From: Ciceribacter lividus
GTDB taxonomy: Bacteria; Pseudomonadota; Alphaproteobacteria; Rhizobiales; Rhizobiaceae
Assembly: GCF_003337715.1 (NCBI RefSeq)
Contig: NZ_QPIX01000003.1
Span: forward strand, 350,051 to 414,050
Reading direction: 5' to 3'
Length of the DNA stretch: 64,000 nucleotides
Shown: positions 35,224 through 44,258 of the stretch, piece after piece
How positions within the stretch are numbered: the first letter of the stretch is position 1
Layout: each line of letters opens with the position of its first letter
Notes under the pieces: generated by a model
The model's database searches: none
Seen by the model: the letters and a program-made list of their open reading frames with translations, nothing else
What the model was told of the DNA's origin: nothing
Program-made: the position numbers and the translations under genes

Positions 35224-38200
35224 ATGACCGATACCGCAGAAAAGCAAGACTATTCCTCGACCCTCTACCTCCCCCAGACCGAATTCCCGATGCGCGCAGG
35301 CCTGCCGCAGAAGGAGCCGGAGATGGTGGCACGCTGGCAGGAAATGGGCCTCTACAAACGGCTCCGCGCCTCCGCCGCCGGCCGCGAGAAGTTCGTCCTC
35401 CACGACGGCCCGCCCTATGCCAACGGCAACATCCACATCGGCCACGCGCTCAACAAGATCCTGAAGGACGTCATCACCCGCTCCTTCCAGATGCGCGGCT
35501 ACGACGCCAACTACGTTCCGGGCTGGGACTGCCACGGCCTGCCGATCGAATGGAAGATCGAGGAAGAGAACTATCGCGCCAAGGGCAAGGAAAAGCCGGA
35601 TCTCAAGCAGCCCTCGGCGATGATCGAATTTCGCAAGGAATGCCGTGCCTATGCCGAAAAGTGGATCGGCGTGCAGTCCGGTGAGTTCAAGCGGCTCGGC
35701 ATCGAGGGTGACTTCGACAATCCCTACACCACGATGAACTTCCACGCCGAAGCCCGCATCGCCGGCGAGCTTCTGAAATTCGCCACATCCGGCCAGCTTT
35801 ACCGCGGCTCGAAGCCGGTCATGTGGTCGGTCGTCGAGCGTACGGCGCTTGCGGAAGCGGAAGTCGAGTATCACGAGGTCGAGAGCGACACGATCTGGGT
35901 CAAGTTCCCGGTGCAGCATGTCGACCGGGAACGGGAGAAGGCTTGCATAAGCCAGTACTTTGACTTCGTGCAGATGAATTCTGAATTGGCCGCCTCCGAA
36001 CGAGCGACCGCGGAAGCGGCTGCGAAGATTGATGGCGCATCGATTGTAATCTGGACGACGACTCCGTGGACAATCCCCGGGAACAGGGCAATCTCATTTT
36101 CAAGTCGCATTGAATACGGACTTTATGAGGTTGTTTCTGCAGTCAACGATTATGGTCCACAGCCAGGAGAAAAGCTGGTTTTGGCCGAGACTCTTCACCG
36201 AGATTGCGCAAGCAAGGCGAAAATCGAACTGAGACCAATCCGAAAAGTATTCTCGGATGAACTCGCCACGATCATCTGCGCGCATCCGCTCGAAGCCCTC
36301 GGCTACACCTTCCCGGTTCCGCTCCTCGACGGCGACCACGTCACCGACGATGCCGGTACCGGCTTCGTGCACACCGCACCGTCCCATGGCCGCGAGGACT
36401 TCGACGCCTGGATGGACAACGTGCGCGCACTGGAAGCCCGCGGCATCTCGACGAAGATCCCGTTCACGGTCGGCGACGACGGCTATTACACCGACGAGGC
36501 GCCGGGCTTCGGTCCGTCCGCAGAAGGTGGCGCGGCCCGCGTCATGGACGACAACGGCAAGAAGGGCGACGCCAACAAGCGCGTCATCGAGGCGCTGATC
36601 GCGGCGAACCATCTCTTTGCCCGCGGCCGTATCAAGCACGACTATCCGCATTCCTGGCGTTCCAAGAAGCCGGTCATCTTCCGCAACACGCCGCAGTGGT
36701 TCGTCTACATGGACAGGGACCTCGGTGACGGTTCGACGCTGCGTTCGCGTGCGCTCAAAGCCATCGACGAGACCCGCTTCGTGCCGGCCATGGGCCAGAA
36801 CCGCCTGCGCGGCATGATCGAACAGCGTCCCGACTGGGTGCTGTCGCGCCAGCGCGCCTGGGGCGTGCCGATCTGCGTCTTCGCCGACAAGGACGGAAAC
36901 GTGCTGGTCGATGACGAGGTCAACGCCCGCATCCTCGAGGCCTTCGAAAAGGAAGGCGCCGATGCCTGGTTTGCGCCGGGCGCCAAGGAGCGCTTCCTCG
37001 GCGACGCCCACAATCCGGACATCTGGAACCAGGTCATGGACATCCTCGACGTCTGGTTCGACTCGGGTTGCACCCACGCCTTCACGCTGGAGGACCGCCC
37101 GGATCTGAAATGGCCGGCCGACGTCTACCTCGAAGGCTCCGACCAGCACCGCGGCTGGTTCCACTCGTCCCTGCTCGAAAGCTGCGGCACGCGCGGCCGT
37201 GCGCCCTACAACGCCGTCATCACCCATGGCTTCACCATGGCGGAAGACGGCCGCAAGATGTCGAAGTCGCTCGGCAACCAGGTCTTCCCGCAGGACGTGA
37301 TGAAGGAATCGGGCGCCGATATCCTGCGCCTCTGGGTCATGACCACCGACTACTGGGAAGACCAGCGTCTCGGCAAGTCGATCATCCAGACCAACATCGA
37401 CGCCTATCGCAAGCTCAGGAACACCCTCCGCTGGATGCTCGGCACGCTCGCCCACGACAAGGGCGAGGAGATTGCCTATGCCGACATGCCGGAGCTGGAA
37501 AAGCTGATGCTGCATCGCCTCGCCGAACTCGACAAGGTCGTGCGCGAGGGCTACGACGCCTTCGACTTCAAGAAGATCACCCGTTCGCTGATCGACTTCT
37601 CCAACATCGAGCTTTCGGCCTTCTACTTCGACGTCCGCAAGGATGCGCTCTATTGCGACGCGCCGTCCTCGCTGCGCCGCCGTGCGTCGCTCGCGGTCAT
37701 CCGCAAGCTCTTCGACTGCCTCGTCACGTGGATGGCGCCGATGCTGCCCTTCACCACCGAGGAAGCCTGGCTGTCGCGCAATCCCTCGGCCGATTCCGTG
37801 CATCTCGAACAGTTCTCGGAAATTCCGGCCGAATGGCTGAACCCGGCGCTCGATGAGAAGTGGGGCAAAATCAGGCAGGTTCGCACCGTCGTCACCGGCG
37901 CGCTTGAAATCGAGCGCAAGGACAAGCGCATCGGCTCGTCGCTCGAAGCCGCCCCGGTCGTCCATGTCGGCGATCCGGCGCTCTTCCAGGCGCTCGAGGG
38001 GCAGGACTTTGCCGAAATCTGCATCACCTCCGACATCACGGTCGTTGCCGACGAAGGACCGGCGGACGCCTTCCGCTTGCCGGAGGTCGGCAAGGTTTCG
38101 GTCGAACCGAAGCTCGCCGAGGGCCGCAAGTGCGCCCGTTCCTGGCGCATCACAAAGGATGTCGGGTCTGATCCGGACTATCCGGAGGTTTCGGCCCGCG

Positions 38201-38238
38201 ACGCCGCGGCGCTACGGGAGCTCGCGGCGCTTCGTTAA
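35224..38238 (+). CDS. ileS: Isoleucyl-tRNA synthetase with an atypical editing-domain segment
   Basis: A 1004-residue class Ia synthetase. [12 protein letters not shown] is the HIGH motif near residue 68 and KMSKSLGNQ the KMSKS motif near residue 678. The CP1 editing domain has [13 protein letters not shown] and [15 protein letters not shown]. Between about 35926 and 36252 the DNA is clearly different: near 51 percent GC by hand count (35941-36240) against low sixties outside, with codons rare elsewhere (ATA, AGA, CTT, GTA, TTT), and an apparent insertion, [20 protein letters not shown]. The protein is longer than usual for rhizobial IleS. Start ATG at 35224. Confidence 0.95.
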   Translation: MTDTAEKQDYSSTLYLPQTEFPMRAGLPQKEPEMVARWQEMGLYKRLRASAAGREKFVLHDGPPYANGNIHIGHALNKILKDVITRSFQMRGYDANYVPGWDCHGLPIEWKIEEENYRAKGKEKPDLKQPSAMIEFRKECRAYAEKWIGVQSGEFKRLGIEGDFDNPYTTMNFHAEARIAGELLKFATSGQLYRGSKPVMWSVVERTALAEAEVEYHEVESDTIWVKFPVQHVDREREKACISQYFDFVQMNSELAASERATAEAAAKIDGASIVIWTTTPWTIPGNRAISFSSRIEYGLYEVVSAVNDYGPQPGEKLVLAETLHRDCASKAKIELRPIRKVFSDELATIICAHPLEALGYTFPVPLLDGDHVTDDAGTGFVHTAPSHGREDFDAWMDNVRALEARGISTKIPFTVGDDGYYTDEAPGFGPSAEGGAARVMDDNGKKGDANKRVIEALIAANHLFARGRIKHDYPHSWRSKKPVIFRNTPQWFVYMDRDLGDGSTLRSRALKAIDETRFVPAMGQNRLRGMIEQRPDWVLSRQRAWGVPICVFADKDGNVLVDDEVNARILEAFEKEGADAWFAPGAKERFLGDAHNPDIWNQVMDILDVWFDSGCTHAFTLEDRPDLKWPADVYLEGSDQHRGWFHSSLLESCGTRGRAPYNAVITHGFTMAEDGRKMSKSLGNQVFPQDVMKESGADILRLWVMTTDYWEDQRLGKSIIQTNIDAYRKLRNTLRWMLGTLAHDKGEEIAYADMPELEKLMLHRLAELDKVVREGYDAFDFKKITRSLIDFSNIELSAFYFDVRKDALYCDAPSSLRRRASLAVIRKLFDCLVTWMAPMLPFTTEEAWLSRNPSADSVHLEQFSEIPAEWLNPALDEKWGKIRQVRTVVTGALEIERKDKRIGSSLEAAPVVHVGDPALFQALEGQDFAEICITSDITVVADEGPADAFRLPEVGKVSVEPKLAEGRKCARSWRITKDVGSDPDYPEVSARDAAALRELAALR

Positions 38239-38379
38239 GCAAAAGTTACCGGGTGATTTGCGCTTTTGCCTGTCATCCGGTAAAACCTGCCTGAAATTGG
38301 CCGAAATCCTCGTTCAGGCGAAGGTTGAATGGGTGTTGTCGGCCGGATAGACTGTGCCGGCGAGGCTGGAAGGGCGTTT

Positions 38380-39009
38380 ATGAAAGCGGCTGATGTGTTC
38401 AGAGTGGGTGCCGGGGTGACGGGCATCATTGCGGTTTGCTTGAGCCTGACGGGTTGCGTCGGCAGCCCGACATACGGCACCGACAAGACGGCGATGGAAC
38501 AGCTCGTCGATGACGTCGGGTCGGCGGTGTCGATCGGGGCGAGCCAGAACAAGAACGCCGGTACCAAGTACAATCCGCGTCCTGCGCTGGTCATGCCGCC
38601 GGAGACCGCCAGGAACACGCTTGCCGAGCCGCAGCAGTCGCTGGCCAGCAAGGAAAATCCCGAATGGCTGGAATCGCCGGAAGATGCGCGTCAACGCCTG
38701 GTCGCCGAGGCCGATGCCAACAAGGACAATCCGCGTTACCGCTCGCCGCTGCTCGCCGGCTACGGCACGGCCGGCACGATGACCGAAAGCCAGAAGTGGG
38801 CCGCCTTCCGCGAGGCGCGCCAGCTGCAGAAGGGCGCCTATCTCGACCAGCGCCGTTTCCTCTCCGATCCGCCGACGCAGTACCGTCAGGTCGCGTCTGC
38901 GGGAAACCTCGACGACCTCGGCGAGCCGGAACTCAAGAAGGAAAAGCGCCGCAAGAAGGAGGCCAAGGCCGCCCGCCAGACCTCTTCCTGGTGGATGCCC
39001 TTCCAATAA
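38380..39009 (+). CDS. Outer-membrane lipoprotein of unknown function
   Basis: A 209-residue lipoprotein: signal peptide with the lipobox LTGC (Cys near residue 26). The mature part is polar and ends in a Lys/Arg-rich stretch (KKEKRRKKEAK) before SSWWMPFQ. GGAAGGG precedes the ATG at 38380. I do not recognise a domain; a conserved rhizobial lipoprotein is likely. Confidence 0.75.
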   Translation: MKAADVFRVGAGVTGIIAVCLSLTGCVGSPTYGTDKTAMEQLVDDVGSAVSIGASQNKNAGTKYNPRPALVMPPETARNTLAEPQQSLASKENPEWLESPEDARQRLVAEADANKDNPRYRSPLLAGYGTAGTMTESQKWAAFREARQLQKGAYLDQRRFLSDPPTQYRQVASAGNLDDLGEPELKKEKRRKKEAKAARQTSSWWMPFQ

Positions 39010-39087
39010 GCGTGCATTCCCCCTTAGTCTCGTAACATGTCGCAGGCCGGAAACGGCCTGCACGTCTGTTTGGCCCCTGGGATATCC

Positions 39088-39570
39088 ATGACCAGCTTCA
39101 CCATCCGCAATGCGACGCCGGACGATGTCGGCGCGATCCTGCGTTTCATCACCGAGCTTGCCATCTACGAGAAGGCCGAGCACGAGGTCGAAGCGACGGA
39201 AGAAAGCCTGACCCGGACGCTCTTCGGGCCCGGGGCGGTGACGGGCGCCGCGATTCTTGAGGCTGACGGCGTTCCGGTGGGTCACGCGATCTGGTTCTAC
39301 AGCTATTCCACCTGGCAGGCGCGCAAGGGCCTCTATCTCGAGGACCTCTACGTCTCCCCCGACTACCGCGGTTCGGGTGCCGGCAAGCTCTTGCTGCGCT
39401 ACCTCGCGAAGACTGCCGTCGACGAGGGTTGCGGACGCTTCGAATGGAGCGTGCTCGACTGGAACACCCCGGCGATCCGCGTCTACGAGGCTGTCGGCGC
39501 CGAACCGCAGTCGGAGTGGATTCGCTACCGCCTCTCCGGCGACCGGCTCAGGGATTTCGCGGCCGGTTGA
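39088..39570 (+). CDS. GNAT family N-acetyltransferase (diamine acetyltransferase-like)
   Basis: A 160-residue GNAT enzyme: IRNATPDDVGAI at the start, LEDLYVSPDYRGSGAGKLLL (acetyl-CoA-binding motif A) near residue 100 and EWSVLDWNTPAIRVYEAVGA (motif B). The WYSTW-like middle and VLDWN are typical of the spermidine/thialysine acetyltransferase group. Start ATG at 39088; an upstream ATG at 39037 is less likely. Confidence 0.87.
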   Translation: MTSFTIRNATPDDVGAILRFITELAIYEKAEHEVEATEESLTRTLFGPGAVTGAAILEADGVPVGHAIWFYSYSTWQARKGLYLEDLYVSPDYRGSGAGKLLLRYLAKTAVDEGCGRFEWSVLDWNTPAIRVYEAVGAEPQSEWIRYRLSGDRLRDFAAG

Positions 39571-39642
39571 CAGGCTCCTATCCGGGATTTTGCCTCCCCG
39601 GCGTCACAGCCCGTTAACCGGACCGATCATAGTGTCCGGCCC

Positions 39643-40440
39643 ATGTTCGGAATCAGCAGGAAAACGGCGACGAAGGCGGCGATCGTGACGGCATTGTCCG
39701 TCGCGGCCTCGGTTTCGATCGTGCTGTTGCTCGTGCCGCTGCTCGGCGGCCATCCCGACGGACCCGGCTTCTGGATGAGCGTCCTGTGCCCGCTCGTCAT
39801 CGCCGCACCGGCGAGCGCCTGGCAGTTCCATCAGAAAGAGACGATCGAGCGCCAGCGTGACGAGATCGCGCGCATGCACGTCGAACTGGAGGACATGCAT
39901 GCGGAACTCTCCGTGTTGCATGCGGACCTGAAGCAGCGGTCGCGGATCGATTCCCTGACCGGCGGATTGAACCGTGAAACCTTCTTCGCCGCCCTCGACT
40001 CGGCGGCATTCGGGCCGCAGCCGTCCGCGCTGTTGATCGCAGACGCCGATCACTTCAAGAAGATCAACGATACCTTCGGCCATCTCGTCGGTGACGACGC
40101 ATTGCGCATGATCGGCCGCACGATCGCCGCCACAGTCGGGCCGCGGGACTTCTGGGGCCGGATCGGCGGCGAGGAGTTCGTATTGTTCCTGGAAGGGGCG
40201 GATCGCGTGAAGGCGCTTGCGATCGCCGAGGCTCTTCGCCGCGCGGTGGCCGGCAGCGAGCTCGTCGCCGAGGGCATGCGCGTGCCGTTGTCCGTCAGCA
40301 TCGGCGGACGTTGTGCAAAAGGTGTGTTCGATCCGACGGCACTTTTCCGGCAGGCCGACGAGGACCTCTACCGGGCGAAGAGGGCGGGCCGTAACCGCAT
40401 CGTCATGGATGGCGAGGAGGCAGGAACGGTCGTCGCCTGA
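39643..40440 (+). CDS. Membrane-bound GGDEF diguanylate cyclase
   Basis: A 265-residue protein: two membrane helices (about 10-35 and 42-60), a coiled-coil linker (about 65-100), and a GGDEF domain with DADHFKKINDTFGH and the active signature RIGGEEF. No RxxD inhibitory site is visible before the signature (Gly occupies the Arg position). It should make cyclic di-GMP at the inner membrane. Convergent with tadA. Confidence 0.88.
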   Translation: MFGISRKTATKAAIVTALSVAASVSIVLLLVPLLGGHPDGPGFWMSVLCPLVIAAPASAWQFHQKETIERQRDEIARMHVELEDMHAELSVLHADLKQRSRIDSLTGGLNRETFFAALDSAAFGPQPSALLIADADHFKKINDTFGHLVGDDALRMIGRTIAATVGPRDFWGRIGGEEFVLFLEGADRVKALAIAEALRRAVAGSELVAEGMRVPLSVSIGGRCAKGVFDPTALFRQADEDLYRAKRAGRNRIVMDGEEAGTVVA

Positions 40441-40450
40441 GAGGTGCCGC

Positions 40451-40909
40451 TCAGAGCTCCTCGCGCCGCTCGCGGAAAAAGGTCTTGAGAATATCGGCCG
40501 CACGGCTCTCGCCGATACCGGAATAGACCTCCGGCGCGTGGTGGCAGGTCGGCTGGGCGTAGAAGCGCACGCCGTTGTCGACGCCGCCGCCCTTCGGGTC
40601 CTCGGCGCCGTAGTAGAGCCGCCGGATGCGGGCGAAGGAGATCGCGGCCGCGCACATCGTGCAGGGCTCCAGGGTCACGTAGAGATCGGCGCCGGAGAGC
40701 CGTTCGTCGCCGACTCGCTCCGCGGCGAGCCGGATCGCGGCGATTTCGGCGTGCGCCGTCACGTCATGCAGCTCGCGGGTGCGGTTCCCGGCGCTCGCGA
40801 TCACCTCGCCGTCGAGCACGACCACGGCACCGATGGGCACTTCACCGCGTTTCCCGGCCGCTTCGGCTTCCGCCAGCGCAAGCTCCATGAAACGATTCGC
40901 CGGCCGCAT
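40451..40909 (-). CDS. tadA: tRNA-specific adenosine deaminase TadA
   Basis: A 152-residue deaminase with zinc motifs TAHAEIAAI (His and catalytic Glu) and EPCTMCAAAI (two Cys). It converts wobble A34 of tRNA-Arg to inosine. The ATG at 40909 is used; AGAGGAA is about 9 nt upstream. Divergent from the pseudouridine synthase gene over 68 bp. Confidence 0.93.
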   Translation of the reverse strand: MRPANRFMELALAEAEAAGKRGEVPIGAVVVLDGEVIASAGNRTRELHDVTAHAEIAAIRLAAERVGDERLSGADLYVTLEPCTMCAAAISFARIRRLYYGAEDPKGGGVDNGVRFYAQPTCHHAPEVYSGIGESRAADILKTFFRERREEL

Positions 40910-40977
40910 GTGACATTTCCTCTTAACCAAGGCCCCGCGACCTGATAGGACACGGCCAAACCACAGGCAAACAACAA

Positions 40978-42777
40978 ATGACATCCAAAGACAAGCCTAA
41001 GCGTCCCGGCGCCAAATCGTCCGAACGCGGCGCAAAGCCGTCGCCCCGCAAATTCACCCGTTCCGCCGAGAAGGGCGCGCCGAAATCCGCCGCCAAGGCG
41101 GCACCGAAGGCCGCAGCCAAACCCGGCAAGCCGGCGCCTGTCGTGGCGGCCGCCACCGAGGCCGTCGTTCCGGAGCGCATCTCCAAGCTTCTCGCCCGCG
41201 CGGGCGTCGCCTCGCGCCGCGACGTCGAGCGCATGATCATGGAGGGTCGCGTCAGCCTCAACGGCAAGGTGCTCGACACGCCGGTCGTCAATGCCACGCT
41301 CGCCGACAAGATCGAGGTGGATGGCGAGCCGATCCGCGGCATTGAGCGCACCCGTCTCTGGCTCTATCACAAGCCGGCGGGGCTGGTGACCACCAATTCC
41401 GATCCGGAAGGCCGCCCGACGGTGTTCGAGAACCTGCCGGACGACCTGCCGCGCGTCATGTCCATCGGCCGCCTCGACATCAACACCGAAGGCCTGCTGC
41501 TTCTGACCAATGACGGCGGCCTCGCCCGCGTGCTCGAATTGCCGACCACCGGCTGGTTGCGCCGCTACCGCGTCCGTGCCCATGGCGACATCGACCAGGA
41601 CCGTCTCGACAAGCTGAAGGAAGGGATCGCCGTCGAAGGCGTGCTCTACGGTGCGATCGATGCCACCCTCGATCGCAAGCAGGGCCACAACGTCTGGCTG
41701 ACCATGGGCCTGCGCGAAGGAAAGAACCGCGAGATCAAGAACGTGCTCGGCGCGCTCGGCCTCGAGGTGAACCGCCTGATCCGCATCTCCTATGGCCCCT
41801 TCCAGCTCGGTGACCTGCCCGAAGGCCAGGTCCAGGAGGTCCGCGGCCGGATGCTGCGCGACCAGCTCGGGCCGCGCCTCATCGAGGATGCCAAGGCCAA
41901 CTTCGACGCGCCGATCTATTCCCGCGAACGTGACGAAGACGAGGGCGAGGCGGCCGAGAAGCCATCCGAAAAACCCCAGCGCGGCAAGCGCGAAAAGCCC
42001 GAGGATCGCCGCGAACGTGCTCTCGACAGGCTCGACACCCGCCGCTCCGGCCCGGCGCCCAAGGCCGGGCGTGGCGATCATAAGAGGGAGGACGGCGACT
42101 TTGCCGACCGCCCGAAGCGCAAGCCGATGGGACAGAGCCGAACCGCCAATGTCTGGATGGCGCCGGGTGCGCGTCCGCTCGGCGAAAAGGCAGCCGCCCG
42201 CAAGGCGGCTTCCGGCGCCGGCAAGCCAGGCGGCCGCCCGCGCTTCGAGGAAGCTCCGCGGGGCGGAAAGCCCGCTTTCGGCCAGCCCGACGCCCGCTCG
42301 CGCGTGACGATCAGCAAGACCCGCGACGAGGAAGGCGAGTGGATCCGCGCCGAGGCGCCGCCCCGCCGCAAGGACGAGGACGAGGGTTTCGGCGGCAGAC
42401 GGAGTGCCGGTGGCCGGCCGGATCGCGGCGATCGTCCCCGCGAAGGGCGTTCCTTCGAAGGCAGGTCTTTCGAGGATAGGCCCCGTCGCGAGCGTCCGCA
42501 GGAGGCGCGTGACCGCAGCGATCGGCCTCGTGGCGACAGACCCTACGGCGATCGCCCGCGCAGCGGCGAAAAGCCCGCCGGCGACCGGCCGTTCTCCGGC
42601 AAGCCCGAGCGCAAGGGCGGCAAGAGCTTCGGTGGCAAGAGTTTCGGCGGGAAGACCGGCGGCGGCAAGCCTGCCGGGGGAGCCGACAAACCGCGGGGTG
42701 GCCGTCCGGGTGGCGGCAAGCCTTTCGGGGGCAAGCCTTCCGGCGGTGGCCGGGGTCCTTCGAAGGGCAGGAGGTAA
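40978..42777 (+). CDS. RluB/RsuA-family pseudouridine synthase with long basic tail
   Basis: A 599-residue protein. Residues 1-60 are a Lys/Ala/Pro-rich lead; 66-110 an S4 domain (RISKLLARAGVASRRDVERM); 125-300 the synthase domain with GRLDINTEGLLLLTNDG (catalytic Asp) and GKNREIKNVLGALG. The last 290 residues are low-complexity, rich in RSFEGRS, GDRP and GGGKP repeats, as in RNA-binding tails. It modifies 23S (or 16S) rRNA. Followed by rsmD, another rRNA enzyme. Confidence 0.9.
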   Translation: MTSKDKPKRPGAKSSERGAKPSPRKFTRSAEKGAPKSAAKAAPKAAAKPGKPAPVVAAATEAVVPERISKLLARAGVASRRDVERMIMEGRVSLNGKVLDTPVVNATLADKIEVDGEPIRGIERTRLWLYHKPAGLVTTNSDPEGRPTVFENLPDDLPRVMSIGRLDINTEGLLLLTNDGGLARVLELPTTGWLRRYRVRAHGDIDQDRLDKLKEGIAVEGVLYGAIDATLDRKQGHNVWLTMGLREGKNREIKNVLGALGLEVNRLIRISYGPFQLGDLPEGQVQEVRGRMLRDQLGPRLIEDAKANFDAPIYSRERDEDEGEAAEKPSEKPQRGKREKPEDRRERALDRLDTRRSGPAPKAGRGDHKREDGDFADRPKRKPMGQSRTANVWMAPGARPLGEKAAARKAASGAGKPGGRPRFEEAPRGGKPAFGQPDARSRVTISKTRDEEGEWIRAEAPPRRKDEDEGFGGRRSAGGRPDRGDRPREGRSFEGRSFEDRPRRERPQEARDRSDRPRGDRPYGDRPRSGEKPAGDRPFSGKPERKGGKSFGGKSFGGKTGGGKPAGGADKPRGGRPGGGKPFGGKPSGGGRGPSKGRR

Positions 42778-42783
42778 CCGGCG

Positions 42784-43344
42784 GTGCGGATCGTCGGCGG
42801 TGAGTTTCGCGGTCGCAATCTGGCGACGCCGAAATCGAACGCGATCCGGCCGACCATCGACCGGACGCGCGAGAGCCTGTTCAACATCCTGACCCACGCG
42901 CATCCCGGCTGTCTCGACGGCACGCGCGTGCTCGACCTCTTCGCCGGGACCGGCGCAGTTGGCCTCGAGGCGCTGTCGCGCGGCTGCCGTGCCGCGCTCT
43001 TCGTCGAAAACAGTGTCGAAGGCCGCAGCCTTCTCTGGGAGAACATCGACGCGCTCGGCCTGCACGGGCGGGCGAAGATCCTGCGGCGCGATGCGACCCT
43101 GCTCGGTCCCGCCGCCAATATCGAGCCCTTTCATCTGATGTTCGCAGACCCGCCCTACAACAAGGGTCTCGGCGAGAAGGCCTTCGCCGCCGCCCACGAG
43201 GGTGGCTGGCTGGTGCCGGGGGCGCTCGCGATCCTGGAGGAGAAGGCCGAGGCGGTGATCAACATGCACCCGGCCTTCCGCCTGATCGAGGAGCGGACGT
43301 TCGGCGACACGAAGATGTATTTCTACGAATACCGGCCCGCCTGA
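42784..43344 (+). CDS. rsmD: 16S rRNA (guanine966-N2)-methyltransferase RsmD
   Basis: A 186-residue methyltransferase: RIVGGEFRGRNLATP at the N-terminus, motif I LDLFAGTGAVGLEALSRG, and the catalytic DPPYNKGLG. It starts at GTG 42784 with AGGAGG upstream, 6 bp after the pseudouridine synthase, so the two form an rRNA-modification operon. Confidence 0.93.
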   Translation: MRIVGGEFRGRNLATPKSNAIRPTIDRTRESLFNILTHAHPGCLDGTRVLDLFAGTGAVGLEALSRGCRAALFVENSVEGRSLLWENIDALGLHGRAKILRRDATLLGPAANIEPFHLMFADPPYNKGLGEKAFAAAHEGGWLVPGALAILEEKAEAVINMHPAFRLIEERTFGDTKMYFYEYRPA

Positions 43345-43346
43345 CG

Positions 43347-44252
43347 GTGACGGGCGAACGAGGGCTGCCGGTGGAAAGCGAAACGACGCCAGCGACGATA
43401 CCGGCTCCGGCCGCCGCCAGCGGGCCGACGCTGGCACTCGCGCTCGGAGCAGGCGGAGCCCGTGGGCTTGCCCATATTCCGGTCATTGAGGCGCTCGACG
43501 AAATGGGCATCCGTCCGGCGGCGATCGCCGGCTCTTCGATCGGCGCGATCATCGGCGCGGGAATGGCCGCCGGCATGACGGGTCGCGAGATTCGCGACTA
43601 TACGCTGGAGACCGTCGGCAAGCGTTCGGTGCTCGCCAACCGCCTCTGGAGTCTCGGGCCGGCCACCATGCGCGACGCCCTCGGCGGGTTCCGGCTCGGT
43701 CAGTTCAATCTCGAACGTATCCTGGGGGCCTTTCTGCCGGAGCGCCTGCCGGAGGTTTTTTCCGGCCTCTCCATCCCGCTGAAGGTCGTCGCGACCGACT
43801 ATTTCGGCCAGACCGAAGTCGTCTGCGAGAGCGGCGATCTCCTGAATGCACTCGCGGCGTCGGCGGCAATCCCCGCGCTCTTCATGCCGGTGCGCCTCGG
43901 CGGCCGCTTCATGATCGACGGCGGCATTTACAATCCCGTTCCCTATGACCACCTCGCCGGCACGGCCGACATCGTCATCGGCGTCGATGTGATCGGCGGG
44001 CCGGTCGCCGGCGACGGCGAGCCGCCGAACCGCATCGACAGCCTGTTCGGCGCGAGCCAGCTGATGATGCAGGCCAATCTGGCGCTCAAGCAGAAGCTCT
44101 CGCCACCCGACATCCTGCTGAGGCCGGACGTCAATTCCTACCGCGTGCTCGATTTCCTGAAGGCGCGGCAGATCCTCGACGCGGCGGAAGCCCTGAAGGA
44201 CGATCTCAAACGCCGGATCGAGGTGCGGCTGGAGGATGTCGTCCGCTGCTGA
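43347..44252 (+). CDS. Patatin-like phospholipase (RssA/YlbK type)
   Basis: A 301-residue patatin-like protein: GAGGARGLAH (oxyanion loop), GSSIGAIIGAG (catalytic Ser in GxSxG) and DGGIYNP (catalytic Asp in DGG). Start GTG at 43347, two bases past the rsmD stop; a GTG at 43371 with GAGGG nearby is an alternative. Cytoplasmic or membrane-associated lipid acyl hydrolase; substrate unknown. Confidence 0.88.
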   Translation: MTGERGLPVESETTPATIPAPAAASGPTLALALGAGGARGLAHIPVIEALDEMGIRPAAIAGSSIGAIIGAGMAAGMTGREIRDYTLETVGKRSVLANRLWSLGPATMRDALGGFRLGQFNLERILGAFLPERLPEVFSGLSIPLKVVATDYFGQTEVVCESGDLLNALAASAAIPALFMPVRLGGRFMIDGGIYNPVPYDHLAGTADIVIGVDVIGGPVAGDGEPPNRIDSLFGASQLMMQANLALKQKLSPPDILLRPDVNSYRVLDFLKARQILDAAEALKDDLKRRIEVRLEDVVRC

Positions 44253-44258
44253 CGGACT

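Noticed and set aside
36100..37965. Long open frame (about 620 codons) antisense to ileS
   Set aside because: It is a shadow of codon bias in a GC-rich gene: low-complexity Arg/Ala-rich translation, no ribosome-binding site, no family motif, and ileS is certain on the other strand.
40801..43437. Very long open frame (878 codons) antisense to the pseudouridine synthase and rsmD
   Set aside because: It crosses two well-supported genes on the opposite strand and arises from their repetitive GC-rich codons; no recognisable domain.
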